Origin: DASUPK01 sp963747425
GTDB taxonomy: Bacteria; Actinomycetota; Thermoleophilia; Solirubrobacterales; 70-9
Length of the DNA stretch: 64,000 nt
Direction: 5' to 3'
NCBI GenBank assembly: GCA_963747425.1
Contig: CAVVFJ010000016.1
Location: 62,001-126,000, forward strand
Shown: piece after piece, positions 40,559 to 49,062 of the stretch
Layout of the letters: every line of letters starts with the position of its first letter
Position numbering within the stretch: position 1 is the stretch's first letter
Position numbers and translations under genes: made by a program
The notes under the pieces: model-generated
Databases searched by the model: none
Told to the model about the DNA's origin: nothing
The model's input: only the letters and a program-made list of their open reading frames with translations

Positions 40559-41983
40559 TTGCTGGTCGGCGCCGACGCCGTCAGCAAGGTGACGCTGCTC
40601 GTGCTCTACGCCGTGATGGCGCGGGAGCTTGGCCAGGACGGTTTTGGCGTCTTCACGCTGGCCGTTTCGGCCTCGCTCTTCGTCGAGTTCGCGGGGCTGG
40701 GTACGGACCTGATCCTGGCTCGGGAGGTCGCCCGCGACCCCGATCACGTCCACGGCCTCTTCTGGAACTCAATCGCGATCAAGATCGTGCTCGGAGTCCC
40801 CGCCCTTGCCGGCGTGCTCGTCTTCTCCGTGGCGGCCGGGTACACGGGCGACGCGCTGGTCACGATCGCGCTGATCTCGATCGCGAAGCTGCTCGATGTC
40901 GTCGCGCAGACATTCGCCGCGACCTTCAGGGGCCGCGAGGAGATGCGACCCCCGGCGACGGCTCTCACCGTCCAGCGGCTCGCGATCGCATTCGTCGGGT
41001 CGTTCGCGCTGATCAGCCTGAACGCTGGGGTGGTCGCGATCGGAATCGTCTACGTCGGGTCGTCGGTGGCGGCGCTGTTGGTGCTCTCCTGGCTGCTGCA
41101 CCGGAGGGAGATGCGGCCGCGGGTCGAGATCTCCCGGGAGCGTGGCTGGTGGCTTGCGCTCGTGGCGCTGCCGGCCGGGATCGCAACCTTCTTCGGCGCG
41201 GCCCTGGCGCGCGTCGATGCTCTGATCCTGTCGCTGCTAACCGACCACGCAACCGTCGGTCTCTACGGGGCCGCGTACAGGCTCTTCGACGGGACCCTGT
41301 TCCTGACCTGGGGATTCGGCCTGGCGATCTTCCCCGTTCTTTCCCGTCTGAACGCCGACAGCTCCCCCAGCCTCCAAACAGTCTTCGAGCTCGCGTCCAA
41401 GCTGATCACGGCGATGCTGCTTCCCTTCGGCATGGTCATGGCCCTGTTCGGCCCGGTGATCGTCAGCACGCTCTACGGTCACAGCTTCGACGGAGCCGCC
41501 GCTGCGACGCAGCTGCTCGGCGGTGCGACCTTCCTCTACGGGCCGTTCGCGATCGCCGCCCTGGCGGCAGCGGCCCGCGACCGGCAGAAATGGGTCCTCT
41601 GGGTGACCGGCCCCGGGCTAGCCCTCAATGTCGCCCTCAACTTCGCCCTGATCCCCGCGATGTCGCTGAACGGGGCAGCCCTCGCGATGACGATCACCCA
41701 GGGGCTGATGGCGGTCGCGATGATCGGCCTGGTCACCCGGCTCACAGGTGCCCTCTCGATGGCGAGGATGTTCGTCGGCCCGGTGGTGGCGGCTCTGGGG
41801 ATGTGCGCCGCGGCGCTCATTCTGGGCACCGGCGCCGCCGGATTCGCGGTCGCGTGCCTCGTTTACGCTCCGCTGCTTCTGCTCACCGAACACGCCATCC
41901 ATCCCAATGACTTCGGGCTTCTGCGGTCGATCGCCGGCACTGCCCGCTCGGCCGAGGTCGAGGTGGCGGCGAGCGGCGTTTGA
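40559..41983 (+). CDS. Polysaccharide flippase (Wzx/MATE-like)
   Basis: A multi-TM exporter of lipid-linked oligosaccharide with about 12-14 hydrophobic segments, beginning LLVGADAVSKVTLLVLYAVM and with FGVFTLAVSASLFVEFAG and the helix NVALNFALIPAMSLNGAALA. TTG 40559 is the first plausible start codon, but the conserved segment ARRIAVNTS upstream is in frame and usually belongs to this family, so the true start may be earlier. It overlaps the sulfotransferase as TTGA. Confidence 0.85.
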   Translation: MLVGADAVSKVTLLVLYAVMARELGQDGFGVFTLAVSASLFVEFAGLGTDLILAREVARDPDHVHGLFWNSIAIKIVLGVPALAGVLVFSVAAGYTGDALVTIALISIAKLLDVVAQTFAATFRGREEMRPPATALTVQRLAIAFVGSFALISLNAGVVAIGIVYVGSSVAALLVLSWLLHRREMRPRVEISRERGWWLALVALPAGIATFFGAALARVDALILSLLTDHATVGLYGAAYRLFDGTLFLTWGFGLAIFPVLSRLNADSSPSLQTVFELASKLITAMLLPFGMVMALFGPVIVSTLYGHSFDGAAAATQLLGGATFLYGPFAIAALAAAARDRQKWVLWVTGPGLALNVALNFALIPAMSLNGAALAMTITQGLMAVAMIGLVTRLTGALSMARMFVGPVVAALGMCAAALILGTGAAGFAVACLVYAPLLLLTEHAIHPNDFGLLRSIAGTARSAEVEVAASGV

Positions 41984-42855
41984 GCGATCCGATCGTCGTC
42001 ATCGGCATGGGCCGCTCGGGCACCAAGCTGCTCACCGACGCGCTCGAGCGGCTCGGCGTGTTCATGGGCGTCTCGCAGGACATGAACGACGAGGCGCTCC
42101 TCTTCCTGCACGCGAACATCGACCTGATGCGAACCGCGGGCGCTCGGTGGGACGCCCCCGACGCGATGGCGCCGGCCCTGGAGGACCCGGCCCGTCGCGC
42201 GGAGCTCGCCGCCATGGTCGAGCCCAGGCTGAGGGGAATCCACGCCCTCTCCTATCTCGGCTGGCCGAGGCTGGCCCGCTTCCGCTCAGTTCAGAACCAG
42301 CAGGGGCTCTGGGGCTGGAAGGACCCTCGTTCGACCTGGACCCTGCCGGTCTGGCGCGAGCTCTTTCCCAACCTGCGCGCCGTCCACCTGCTCCGGCACG
42401 GCGTGGACGTCGCGGCGAGCCTGCGTGTGGTCGGGCGGGGCCTCGGAATGGACGAGGAGGCGCGGCGGACCGGAGTCCGCCTCGGCACCTTCCGCTGGCG
42501 GGGCCGCCGCGTCAAGCGCCCGGTGCGCCAGGGGCGCTGGATCGAGGAGGCGGCCCGATTCGACACGCTGGAGCCGGCCCTGGAGCTCTGGTCGCGCACC
42601 GTCGACCGGGCCCGGGCCCAGATGAGCGAGCTGGGCGATCGCGCGATCGAGCTTCGCTTCGAGGACCTGGCCGGCGATCCGGAGCCCGCGATCAGGGCGT
42701 TGGGCCGGCTCTGCGGCGTCGACCCGAGCCGGGAGCAGCTCGAGCAGGCCGCCGGACTGGTCGACCGCAGCCGCTCGGCCGCCCACGAGCGTGACCCCGA
42801 GCTGCGGGAGTTCGCCCAGCGGAACGCCGGGCTCCTCGCCCGCTACGGCTATTGA
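41980..42855 (+). CDS. Sulfotransferase
   Basis: A 291-residue PAPS-dependent sulfotransferase. The 5'-phosphosulfate loop is IGMGRSGTKLLTDALERLG, the 3'-phosphate binding region AVHLLRHGVDVAASLRV, and the C-terminal helix RFEDLAGDPEPAIRALGR. The TTG start overlaps the flippase stop, linking it to export of the polysaccharide. A sulfated sugar in the exopolymer is a direct prediction. Confidence 0.88.
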   Translation: MSDPIVVIGMGRSGTKLLTDALERLGVFMGVSQDMNDEALLFLHANIDLMRTAGARWDAPDAMAPALEDPARRAELAAMVEPRLRGIHALSYLGWPRLARFRSVQNQQGLWGWKDPRSTWTLPVWRELFPNLRAVHLLRHGVDVAASLRVVGRGLGMDEEARRTGVRLGTFRWRGRRVKRPVRQGRWIEEAARFDTLEPALELWSRTVDRARAQMSELGDRAIELRFEDLAGDPEPAIRALGRLCGVDPSREQLEQAAGLVDRSRSAAHERDPELREFAQRNAGLLARYGY

Positions 42856-42859
42856 CCGA

Positions 42860-43777
42860 TCAGTCCGGCGTCTCGCCTCGCGAGAACATCGCCCTCACCC
42901 ACGCACCGTCCTCCGCGGCGTCGCGGCGCATCAGCTTCTTGAGCAGCCAGCGGCTGGAATGGCGAACGAACTCGACGACGTTGTCGAGGACGAGCCTGGC
43001 ACGGCCGAGGTGCCGGCGCACGACCCAGCGGCGGCCGGCCACCTTCCGGCGCATGCCCACATCCGAGAACCGCTGCTGCCCCGAGCGCCCGGTGACGTGG
43101 ATCACCCGGGCGGTCTCGGGGGCGAAGACGCTGGGGATCCCGGCCTGCCATGCCCGCACGCCCAAATCCGTGTCCTCGCCGTAGAGATGGAGCCGCTCGT
43201 CGAAGGGCCCCAGCTCGAGCAGCAGCTCCCGCGTGCCCGCGAGGCAGGCCGCCGAGAGCCAGCCGGCGGGCAGCCTCCGATCGAAGCGCCACGGCTCGCA
43301 GAGCTGCCTGAGTCGCCGCGGCATCAGCGCCCCGGGCCAGACCGCGAGCAGCGCCCCCTCCCAGCTCGCCACCCGGGGGAAGGCCGAGATCTGCCAGCTG
43401 CCGTCCTCGTTCAGGAGCCTCGCGCCGAACAGGGCCCGCTCGCGGCGGGCGAGGGCAGCCAGCTGGGCGAGCGAGTCGTCGACCAGCTGCGTGTCCGGAT
43501 TCAGCAGGACGACCACGTCGCCCGCCGCCTCCCGCGTGCCGATGTTGCAGCCGATCCCGAAGCCGACGTTCTCCTCGAGAGCCAGGACCTTGGCCTCCGG
43601 GGCCAGCTTCCCGGCCAGCTCAGGGCTCGAGTCGCTGGAAGCGCTATCGACGAAGATCAGCTCGTATTCGTCCTCGGGCAGGTGCTCGTGGATGCTCTCG
43701 ATCAGCCGCGGGAGGTCCCGTTCGGAGTTCCAGGTGACGACGGCGATCGAGAAGGGCTTCGAGGGCATCGAGGGCAT
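42860..43777 (-). CDS. Family 2 (rhamnosyl-type) glycosyltransferase
   Basis: About 305 residues. GT-A start FSIAVVTWNSERDLPRLIES, EENVGFGIGCNIGTREAAGD typical of rhamnosyltransferases, metal motif LLNPDTQLVDD, and acceptor Asp/Glu in GEDTDLGVRAW. ATG 43777 is used; ATG 43768 (nine bases in) is equally possible. Convergent with the sulfotransferase, 4 bases apart. Confidence 0.85.
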   Translation of the reverse strand: MPSMPSKPFSIAVVTWNSERDLPRLIESIHEHLPEDEYELIFVDSASSDSSPELAGKLAPEAKVLALEENVGFGIGCNIGTREAAGDVVVLLNPDTQLVDDSLAQLAALARRERALFGARLLNEDGSWQISAFPRVASWEGALLAVWPGALMPRRLRQLCEPWRFDRRLPAGWLSAACLAGTRELLLELGPFDERLHLYGEDTDLGVRAWQAGIPSVFAPETARVIHVTGRSGQQRFSDVGMRRKVAGRRWVVRRHLGRARLVLDNVVEFVRHSSRWLLKKLMRRDAAEDGAWVRAMFSRGETPD

Positions 43778-43828
43778 CCGGCAGGGGGTGCGACGGCATC
43801 GCGTCGCGGCGGGTGAGAATAGCCGCCC

Positions 43829-44719
43829 ATGGTTGAGCGAATCGCACTTCGCGCTGTTCACCTGCTCGCCTCGGCGATCGGATCGGCACCACGCTCCGTC
43901 GGGGCCTGGGTGGCCAACGCGCTCGGTCCGCTCGCCTTCCTGGTCGCTCGCGGCCAGCGGGTGCGAGCCGAGGCCAACCTGCGGGAGGCCTGGCCCGAGG
44001 AGCCCGCCGACTGGATCCGGCGCACGGCGATCGACGCCTTTCGGCACAGGCTGCTGACGGCGTTCGAGCTGATGCGCTTCGTCCGGCACGGCCGCGCGGG
44101 CCTGCCGCCGATCGAGTGGCTGGACGAGGCGCGCATCGGACCGGACCTGGGCCGGGAACGCGGAGTGATGCTTGTCAGCGCTCATCTAGGCAATTACTGG
44201 CTGATCCCACTCGGTCTCTGCTCGATGGGCCACCGGCCGGCGATGCTCGCCACCCTGGCACCTCCGACCGGGCGGTTCACCGTGCGGGGGGTCTTCCGCA
44301 CCTACATCTACCGGCGGGTCCTGCCCGCGGCCGGAGTGCGGATCGTCGACACCTCGGGCGGAGCGCGCGAGGCGATGCTCGGGGTGCTCCGCGCCCGGGA
44401 GGTGCTGTTCGTGATGGCGGACCTGCCGGTCGGGCACGTGGTGGAGGGCAAGCTGCTTGCCGCCGAGCACCCGCTTCCTGTCGGCCCCGCCGAGATCGCG
44501 CAATTGGCCGAGGCCGTCCTGCTGCCGGCGATGACCCACCGCGAGCCCGATGCCACTCACCGGATCGCAGTCGAGCCCCAGCTCCCGCTCGATGACCCGG
44601 AGAGCGCCATGCACGCCTACCTGTCCATCTTCGAGCGGCACCTGCGCTCCGCCCCGGCGCAGTGGCTCTGGGTCCATCGCCACTGGCAGGCGGTGGACCG
44701 GGAACTGGCGGGCTCGTAG
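43829..44719 (+). CDS. LpxL/HtrB-like acyltransferase with altered motif
   Basis: A 296-residue membrane-associated acyltransferase of the lauroyl/PIM acyltransferase family (Lip_A_acyltrans). The N-terminus has LRAVHLLASAIGSA and RAEANLREAWP, and the catalytic region reads VSAHLGNYWL where the family shows HFGNWE-like H-x4-E: the acid is replaced by Trp. Downstream FVMADLPVG and HRIAVEPQ fit. It could acylate a lipid carrier or mannoside; the missing acid leaves activity open. Confidence 0.75.
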   Translation: MVERIALRAVHLLASAIGSAPRSVGAWVANALGPLAFLVARGQRVRAEANLREAWPEEPADWIRRTAIDAFRHRLLTAFELMRFVRHGRAGLPPIEWLDEARIGPDLGRERGVMLVSAHLGNYWLIPLGLCSMGHRPAMLATLAPPTGRFTVRGVFRTYIYRRVLPAAGVRIVDTSGGAREAMLGVLRAREVLFVMADLPVGHVVEGKLLAAEHPLPVGPAEIAQLAEAVLLPAMTHREPDATHRIAVEPQLPLDDPESAMHAYLSIFERHLRSAPAQWLWVHRHWQAVDRELAGS

Positions 44720-44745
44720 CAGCACACCCGGTACCGTCGCCTGCC

Positions 44746-45456
44746 GTGCCAGCGGAGCCGACACCCGAGAGGCCGCCCTCCCGCCTGCGCCGGCTAGGCC
44801 GGCGCGCCGTGCTCTGGGGGACCCTTCCCCTGCCCTGGTTTGCGAAGCGCCGGCTGCTCTCCCTTCTCCTCGGCTACGAGATCGACCCAAGGGCCAGGAT
44901 CGGCCTGGCGATCGTGGACGCCAGGCGCGTGCGGATCGGAAGGGGCGCCCGGGTCGGCCACTTCTCCGTGATCCGGGACCTCGAGGTGCTCGAGATGGGG
45001 AACTTCGCGGGAATCGGCACCTTCTGCTGGATCTCGGCCCATCCTCGCGGCGACGCACACTTCGCCCATGTCCCGGAGCGCAGGCTGGAGTTCCGGATGG
45101 GCAGCTGCTCCATCCTCACCAGCCGCCACTACATCGACTGCACGGACGCCGTCGAGATCGGCGAGTACTCGATGCTCGCCGGCGGCTACACCCAGGTGCT
45201 GACGCACGAGATCGACGTCGAGGAGGGGCGCCAGCGCACGGAGCCGGTCACCATCGGCAGCCACTCGCTGATCCACACCCGCTGCGTCATCGTCGCCGGG
45301 ACCCGGGTGCCCGACCAGGTGGTGGTCGCGGCCGGAGCGGTCGTCCGCGGCGACCTCGGGGAATCCCACGCCCTCTACGGCGGCCTCCCGGCGCGCAAGC
45401 TGCGGGACGTCGATCCGCAGGCGGTCTTCTTCACCCAGCAGTTCGACCTGGACTGA
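44746..45456 (+). CDS. Hexapeptide-repeat acyltransferase
   Basis: A 236-residue left-handed beta-helix enzyme: IGRGARVGHFSVIRDL, IGEYSMLAGGYTQVLTHEID (catalytic His), IGSHSLIHTRCVIV, AAGAVVRGDLGES. Length and the TQVLTHEID block resemble the WcaF/colanic acid acetyltransferases. GTG 44746 follows the LpxL-like stop by 26 bases. Likely decorates a sugar or sugar nucleotide. Confidence 0.8.
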   Translation: MPAEPTPERPPSRLRRLGRRAVLWGTLPLPWFAKRRLLSLLLGYEIDPRARIGLAIVDARRVRIGRGARVGHFSVIRDLEVLEMGNFAGIGTFCWISAHPRGDAHFAHVPERRLEFRMGSCSILTSRHYIDCTDAVEIGEYSMLAGGYTQVLTHEIDVEEGRQRTEPVTIGSHSLIHTRCVIVAGTRVPDQVVVAAGAVVRGDLGESHALYGGLPARKLRDVDPQAVFFTQQFDLD

Positions 45457-45461
45457 CCGCC

Positions 45462-46541
45462 ATGTCGGCCGCGATCGTCCACGACTACCTGAACCAGCGG
45501 GGCGGCGCCGAGCGCGTGGTGGTCGAGCTGGCGAGGATCTTTCCGGGGGCGCCGGTCTACACCTCGCTTTACCGGCCCGAGTCGACCTTCCCGGAGTTCA
45601 AGCGGCTCGACGTGCGCACCTCTCCACTGGACCGGCTGCCCGTCGACACGCGGTTCCGCGCCCTGCTCCCTCTCTACCCGGCGGCGTTCCGCGCGCTCTC
45701 CCCTCTGCATGAGGAGGTCGTGGTGTCGAGCTCGAGCGGCTGGGCGCACGGGATCCGCACCGACCCGTCGAGCACCCATCTCGTCTACTGCCACACCCCG
45801 GCCCGCTGGCTGTACGAGACCGACGCGTACCTGCCTGGCGGACCGAGGCGCGCCCTGACGGCGCCTCTCCGGGCCGCCCTCGGGCGCTGGGACCGCAAGG
45901 CGGCTCATCGCGCCGACCTCTACCTGGCCAACTCCGAGCACGTCTCGCGGCGGATCCGGGGCGCGTACGGGATCGAGGCGAGCATCCTCCATCCGCCGGT
46001 CCGCACCGATGGACTGCATCCGGCACCCCGCGGCGAGCGGCTGCTCGTGATCTCTCGGCTTCTGCCCTACAAGAGGGTCGACCTCGTGGTCGACGCGGCG
46101 ACCGAGGCCGGCCTGGGGCTGGACGTCGTCGGGAGCGGTCCCAGCCTCGACGATCTGCGCTCCAGGGCCGGACCCAGCGTCACCTTCCACGGCAGGGTCG
46201 AGGAGGAGGCCCTGCGGGAGCTCCTGCTGGGATGCCGGGCGCTCTGCTTCCCCGGCAGCGAGGACTTCGGGATCGTGCCGGTCGAGGCCAACGCGGCGGG
46301 AAAGCCGGTGATCGGCTTCGCGGAGGGCGGGGTGCTCGAGACCCAGGTCGAGGGCCGGACGGCGACCCTCTTCGGGGAGGCGACGCCCGCCGCCGCGCTC
46401 GACGCAATCCGGCGAGCCGACGCGCTCGACACCTCCCCGGAGGAGATCGCCCGGAATGCCGAGCGCTTCTCCCCCGCCGTCTTCAGGTCAGGGCTGATCG
46501 CCGCTATCGAGCGGGCAAAGCAGCTTCGTAGCGCTCGGTGA
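45462..46541 (+). CDS. Family 4 glycosyltransferase (WbaZ-like)
   Basis: A 359-residue GT-B enzyme. N-terminal AIVHDYLNQRGGAERVVVEL, YCHTPARWLYETDAYLPGG, and the nucleotide-sugar EX7E motif in SEDFGIVPVEANAAG. The RxxGxxG-like glycine block is DVVGSGPSLDDL. It resembles mannosyltransferases. It follows the acyltransferase by 5 bases and overlaps the next (opposite) GT4 by 38 bases at the 3' ends. Confidence 0.88.
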   Translation: MSAAIVHDYLNQRGGAERVVVELARIFPGAPVYTSLYRPESTFPEFKRLDVRTSPLDRLPVDTRFRALLPLYPAAFRALSPLHEEVVVSSSSGWAHGIRTDPSSTHLVYCHTPARWLYETDAYLPGGPRRALTAPLRAALGRWDRKAAHRADLYLANSEHVSRRIRGAYGIEASILHPPVRTDGLHPAPRGERLLVISRLLPYKRVDLVVDAATEAGLGLDVVGSGPSLDDLRSRAGPSVTFHGRVEEEALRELLLGCRALCFPGSEDFGIVPVEANAAGKPVIGFAEGGVLETQVEGRTATLFGEATPAAALDAIRRADALDTSPEEIARNAERFSPAVFRSGLIAAIERAKQLRSAR

Positions 46542-47622
46542 GCTGCCGCACCGCCCGGTCGACCGAGAACTGCTCGCTGACGCGCTTCTGCCCGCAGTCG
46601 ACGATGCGCCGGCGCTCGTCGGGATCCTCCAGCACGTAGATGATCGCCTCCGCCAGGGCGACTCGGTCCCCCTCGGGGACGATCCTCGCGCACGGCGCCA
46701 GCACCTCCCGCAGCGATCCGCTGTCGTAGGCGACGACGGGGGTGCCGACCGCGAGCGACTCGACGCCGACGAGGCCAAAGCCCTCCGCCCAGCGCCCGCC
46801 CGGCTCCCTGATCGAGGGGGCGACCAGCAGGTCCGCGCCGCCGACGATCCGCGAGGCCTCGTCGGGGGGGCGGTTGCCCAGGAAGTGGAACAGCCCGGCG
46901 ATTCCGAGCTCGGCCGCGCGGTCACGGACGATCTGCTCGTGACCGGCCGAGAAGGAGTCCTCGCCGCCGAGGATCGCGAAGTGGACGCCCGGGTGGCGAG
47001 AGACGATCGCCGGGGCCGCCTCGACCAGCTCGAGCTGGCCCTTGCCCGGCGTGATCCTCCCGGACAGCACCACGACGGACGCGTCCGGCGGGCAAGCGAG
47101 CAGATCGAGAACCAGCCTACGGCCCTCGTCCCGGTCCACCTCCATCTCCGGAATCCCGTTGTGGACGACGTGGATGCGGTCCGAGTTCATCCCGTCGAAG
47201 GTCTCGACCACCGTGCGGCTCACCCCGACCACCTGCGCGCAGCGGCGCGCGATCCAGCGACCGAGCCAGCCGTCGAACGCCAGGTCGCCCTTCAGCCAGA
47301 CGACCGGGACCCTCCAGGCCGTGGCGGCAAGCACGCAGAGCAGCGCGGCCTTGACCCCGTTCGCGTGGATCACCGCCGGCCCGAGGCGGCGCAGGACCCG
47401 CCTCAGGCGCACAGCCGCGGGGAAGATCCCGAGCCGCCGCCCGGTCGGAACGACCTCCACCTGATGGCCGAGCTCACGGAGCCGGACGACGAACGGGCCA
47501 TCCTCCAGCACGACGATCCCGCCGATCCAGCCGGGCTCCATTCCCTCGAGCAGGACCTCCAGGTTGCGCTCCGCGCCGCCCAGGTCGGCGTGATCGCAGA
47601 CGAAGACGACCGGGACGGCCAC
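46504..47622 (-). CDS. Family 4 glycosyltransferase
   Basis: A 372-residue GT-B enzyme: N-terminal FVCDHADLGGAERNLEVLL, VIHANGVKAALL, and the EX7E motif EGFGLVGVESLAVG. The GTG start is 3 bases from the O-antigen ligase stop, so it is the third gene of the BY-kinase/ligase operon. It is convergent with the plus-strand GT4. Confidence 0.87.
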   Translation of the reverse strand: MAVPVVFVCDHADLGGAERNLEVLLEGMEPGWIGGIVVLEDGPFVVRLRELGHQVEVVPTGRRLGIFPAAVRLRRVLRRLGPAVIHANGVKAALLCVLAATAWRVPVVWLKGDLAFDGWLGRWIARRCAQVVGVSRTVVETFDGMNSDRIHVVHNGIPEMEVDRDEGRRLVLDLLACPPDASVVVLSGRITPGKGQLELVEAAPAIVSRHPGVHFAILGGEDSFSAGHEQIVRDRAAELGIAGLFHFLGNRPPDEASRIVGGADLLVAPSIREPGGRWAEGFGLVGVESLAVGTPVVAYDSGSLREVLAPCARIVPEGDRVALAEAIIYVLEDPDERRRIVDCGQKRVSEQFSVDRAVRQLTERYEAALPAR

Positions 47623-47625
47623 GGA

Positions 47626-49062
47626 TCAGACTGGAGCGCCGGTGGGATCCGGCCTGGTTATCTCGCCGCCGAGAAATGGCGGGATCGTGGAGGGCGAGAT
47701 GTCCGCCTCGTCGGCGACCGCCTCCTCGCGAGCGATCGCCCGCTCCATCAGGCAGGCCATCCCGCCAATCAGGAAGAGCTCGATGGTGATCTGGATCGCC
47801 GGCAGGCTCGCCTCGAAGAGCAGGATGATCGCCTGCGAGACCAGGGTCGCCGTGATGCCGAACGCGAGAGGCCGCCAATGCGGAGGCGCCCGCTGCAGGA
47901 GGCGCGAGCAGAGCCTGAACAGCGCGATCCACCACCAGGCGAGCGCCACCAGACCGAGCAGGCCGCGCTCGGCGCCGATCTGAAGCGGCGTGTCGTGCGG
48001 GTTACCGAACGGCCCGGTGGCCCCCGGGATGTTGATGTGGTAATCCGCCGCCGAGTAGCGGTAGTTCTGGGCGCCCACTCCGAAGAGCGGATGGTCGACG
48101 ATCATCGCCGGCGTCTTGCGATAGGCCTCGAGGCGCTGCGTCGAGGATTGGTCCGCGCCCGACCCAAGCCTGAGGACTCGCTCCTTCAGGGTCGTGATCT
48201 GAGAGGACCCGCTCAGGGGCCCGAAGTTGACCAGCGCCAGGCAGATCAGGGCGACGAAGCCGAAGGCCGCGATGTAGCGGAACGGCCGCCAGGCCAGGAA
48301 GACGATGACCATCGCCGCCAGCCCGATGAAGGAGCCCCGCGAGCCCGAGTAGGTCAGGCCGGCGAGGGTGATCGCCGCCGCGGTCAGCATCCCGACCCGC
48401 ATGCGGCCGCGGTACCCGATCCCCATCGCGAGCTGGATCGGGAAGGCGATCGCCAGGAACTCGCCCAGGGTGTTCACCTGTCCGAGCGGGCCCGCAGTCT
48501 GGACCGTGGTTCCCACCGGGGGCGAGACGATCGCGATCGCGCCGACCACGGCGCCCACCGCCGAGATGACGATCGCCATCCGGGTGATGTCCTTCTCCTC
48601 GCCCTCTGTGGTGAACAGCACGAAGCAGACGAACAGCAGGATCGCGGTCGCGAGCTGCTTGGCGACGAATCCCACGTTGACCGCGATCAGCAGTCCCGGC
48701 ACGATCGAGACCACGAACAGAGCGAGGGGCGCGTTCAGCGGCGTCCTGCGCCAGGTGACGTTGCCGCTGACGACCCGTCGAGCGATCCAGGCCACGGCGA
48801 CCAGATCGATCATCAGCTTGTCGGGCGTGAAGGTGAGCCCTCCGCCGCCCTTGGCGAGCGACTCGAGCGGGATCAGGCAGATCGCGACATAGAGCGCCGG
48901 CAGCGGGCGGAGGAAGGCGAAGAGGAAGACGCCGCCCACGATCACCAGCGCGACCGGCACGAGCGGGTTGATCGCGATGCCGGCGATCGCGAGCAGGCCG
49001 GCGAGGACACCGGCCGAGAGAGCGAGGAGCCAGGCGGGGGCTGCTCTGGAGACCGACGTCAA
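47626..49062 (-). CDS. O-antigen ligase family protein (polymerase or ligase)
   Basis: A 478-residue membrane protein with about 11 TM segments and the Wzy_C/WaaL-like motif in LEAYRKTPAMIVDHPLFGVG, followed by the catalytic-type HDTPLQIGAERGLLGLVALA. The TTG start overlaps the BY-kinase stop as TTGA. It polymerises the repeat units or ligates the polymer; the fused Wzz/kinase partner favours Wzy-type polymerase. Confidence 0.85.
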   Translation of the reverse strand: MTSVSRAAPAWLLALSAGVLAGLLAIAGIAINPLVPVALVIVGGVFLFAFLRPLPALYVAICLIPLESLAKGGGGLTFTPDKLMIDLVAVAWIARRVVSGNVTWRRTPLNAPLALFVVSIVPGLLIAVNVGFVAKQLATAILLFVCFVLFTTEGEEKDITRMAIVISAVGAVVGAIAIVSPPVGTTVQTAGPLGQVNTLGEFLAIAFPIQLAMGIGYRGRMRVGMLTAAAITLAGLTYSGSRGSFIGLAAMVIVFLAWRPFRYIAAFGFVALICLALVNFGPLSGSSQITTLKERVLRLGSGADQSSTQRLEAYRKTPAMIVDHPLFGVGAQNYRYSAADYHINIPGATGPFGNPHDTPLQIGAERGLLGLVALAWWWIALFRLCSRLLQRAPPHWRPLAFGITATLVSQAIILLFEASLPAIQITIELFLIGGMACLMERAIAREEAVADEADISPSTIPPFLGGEITRPDPTGAPV

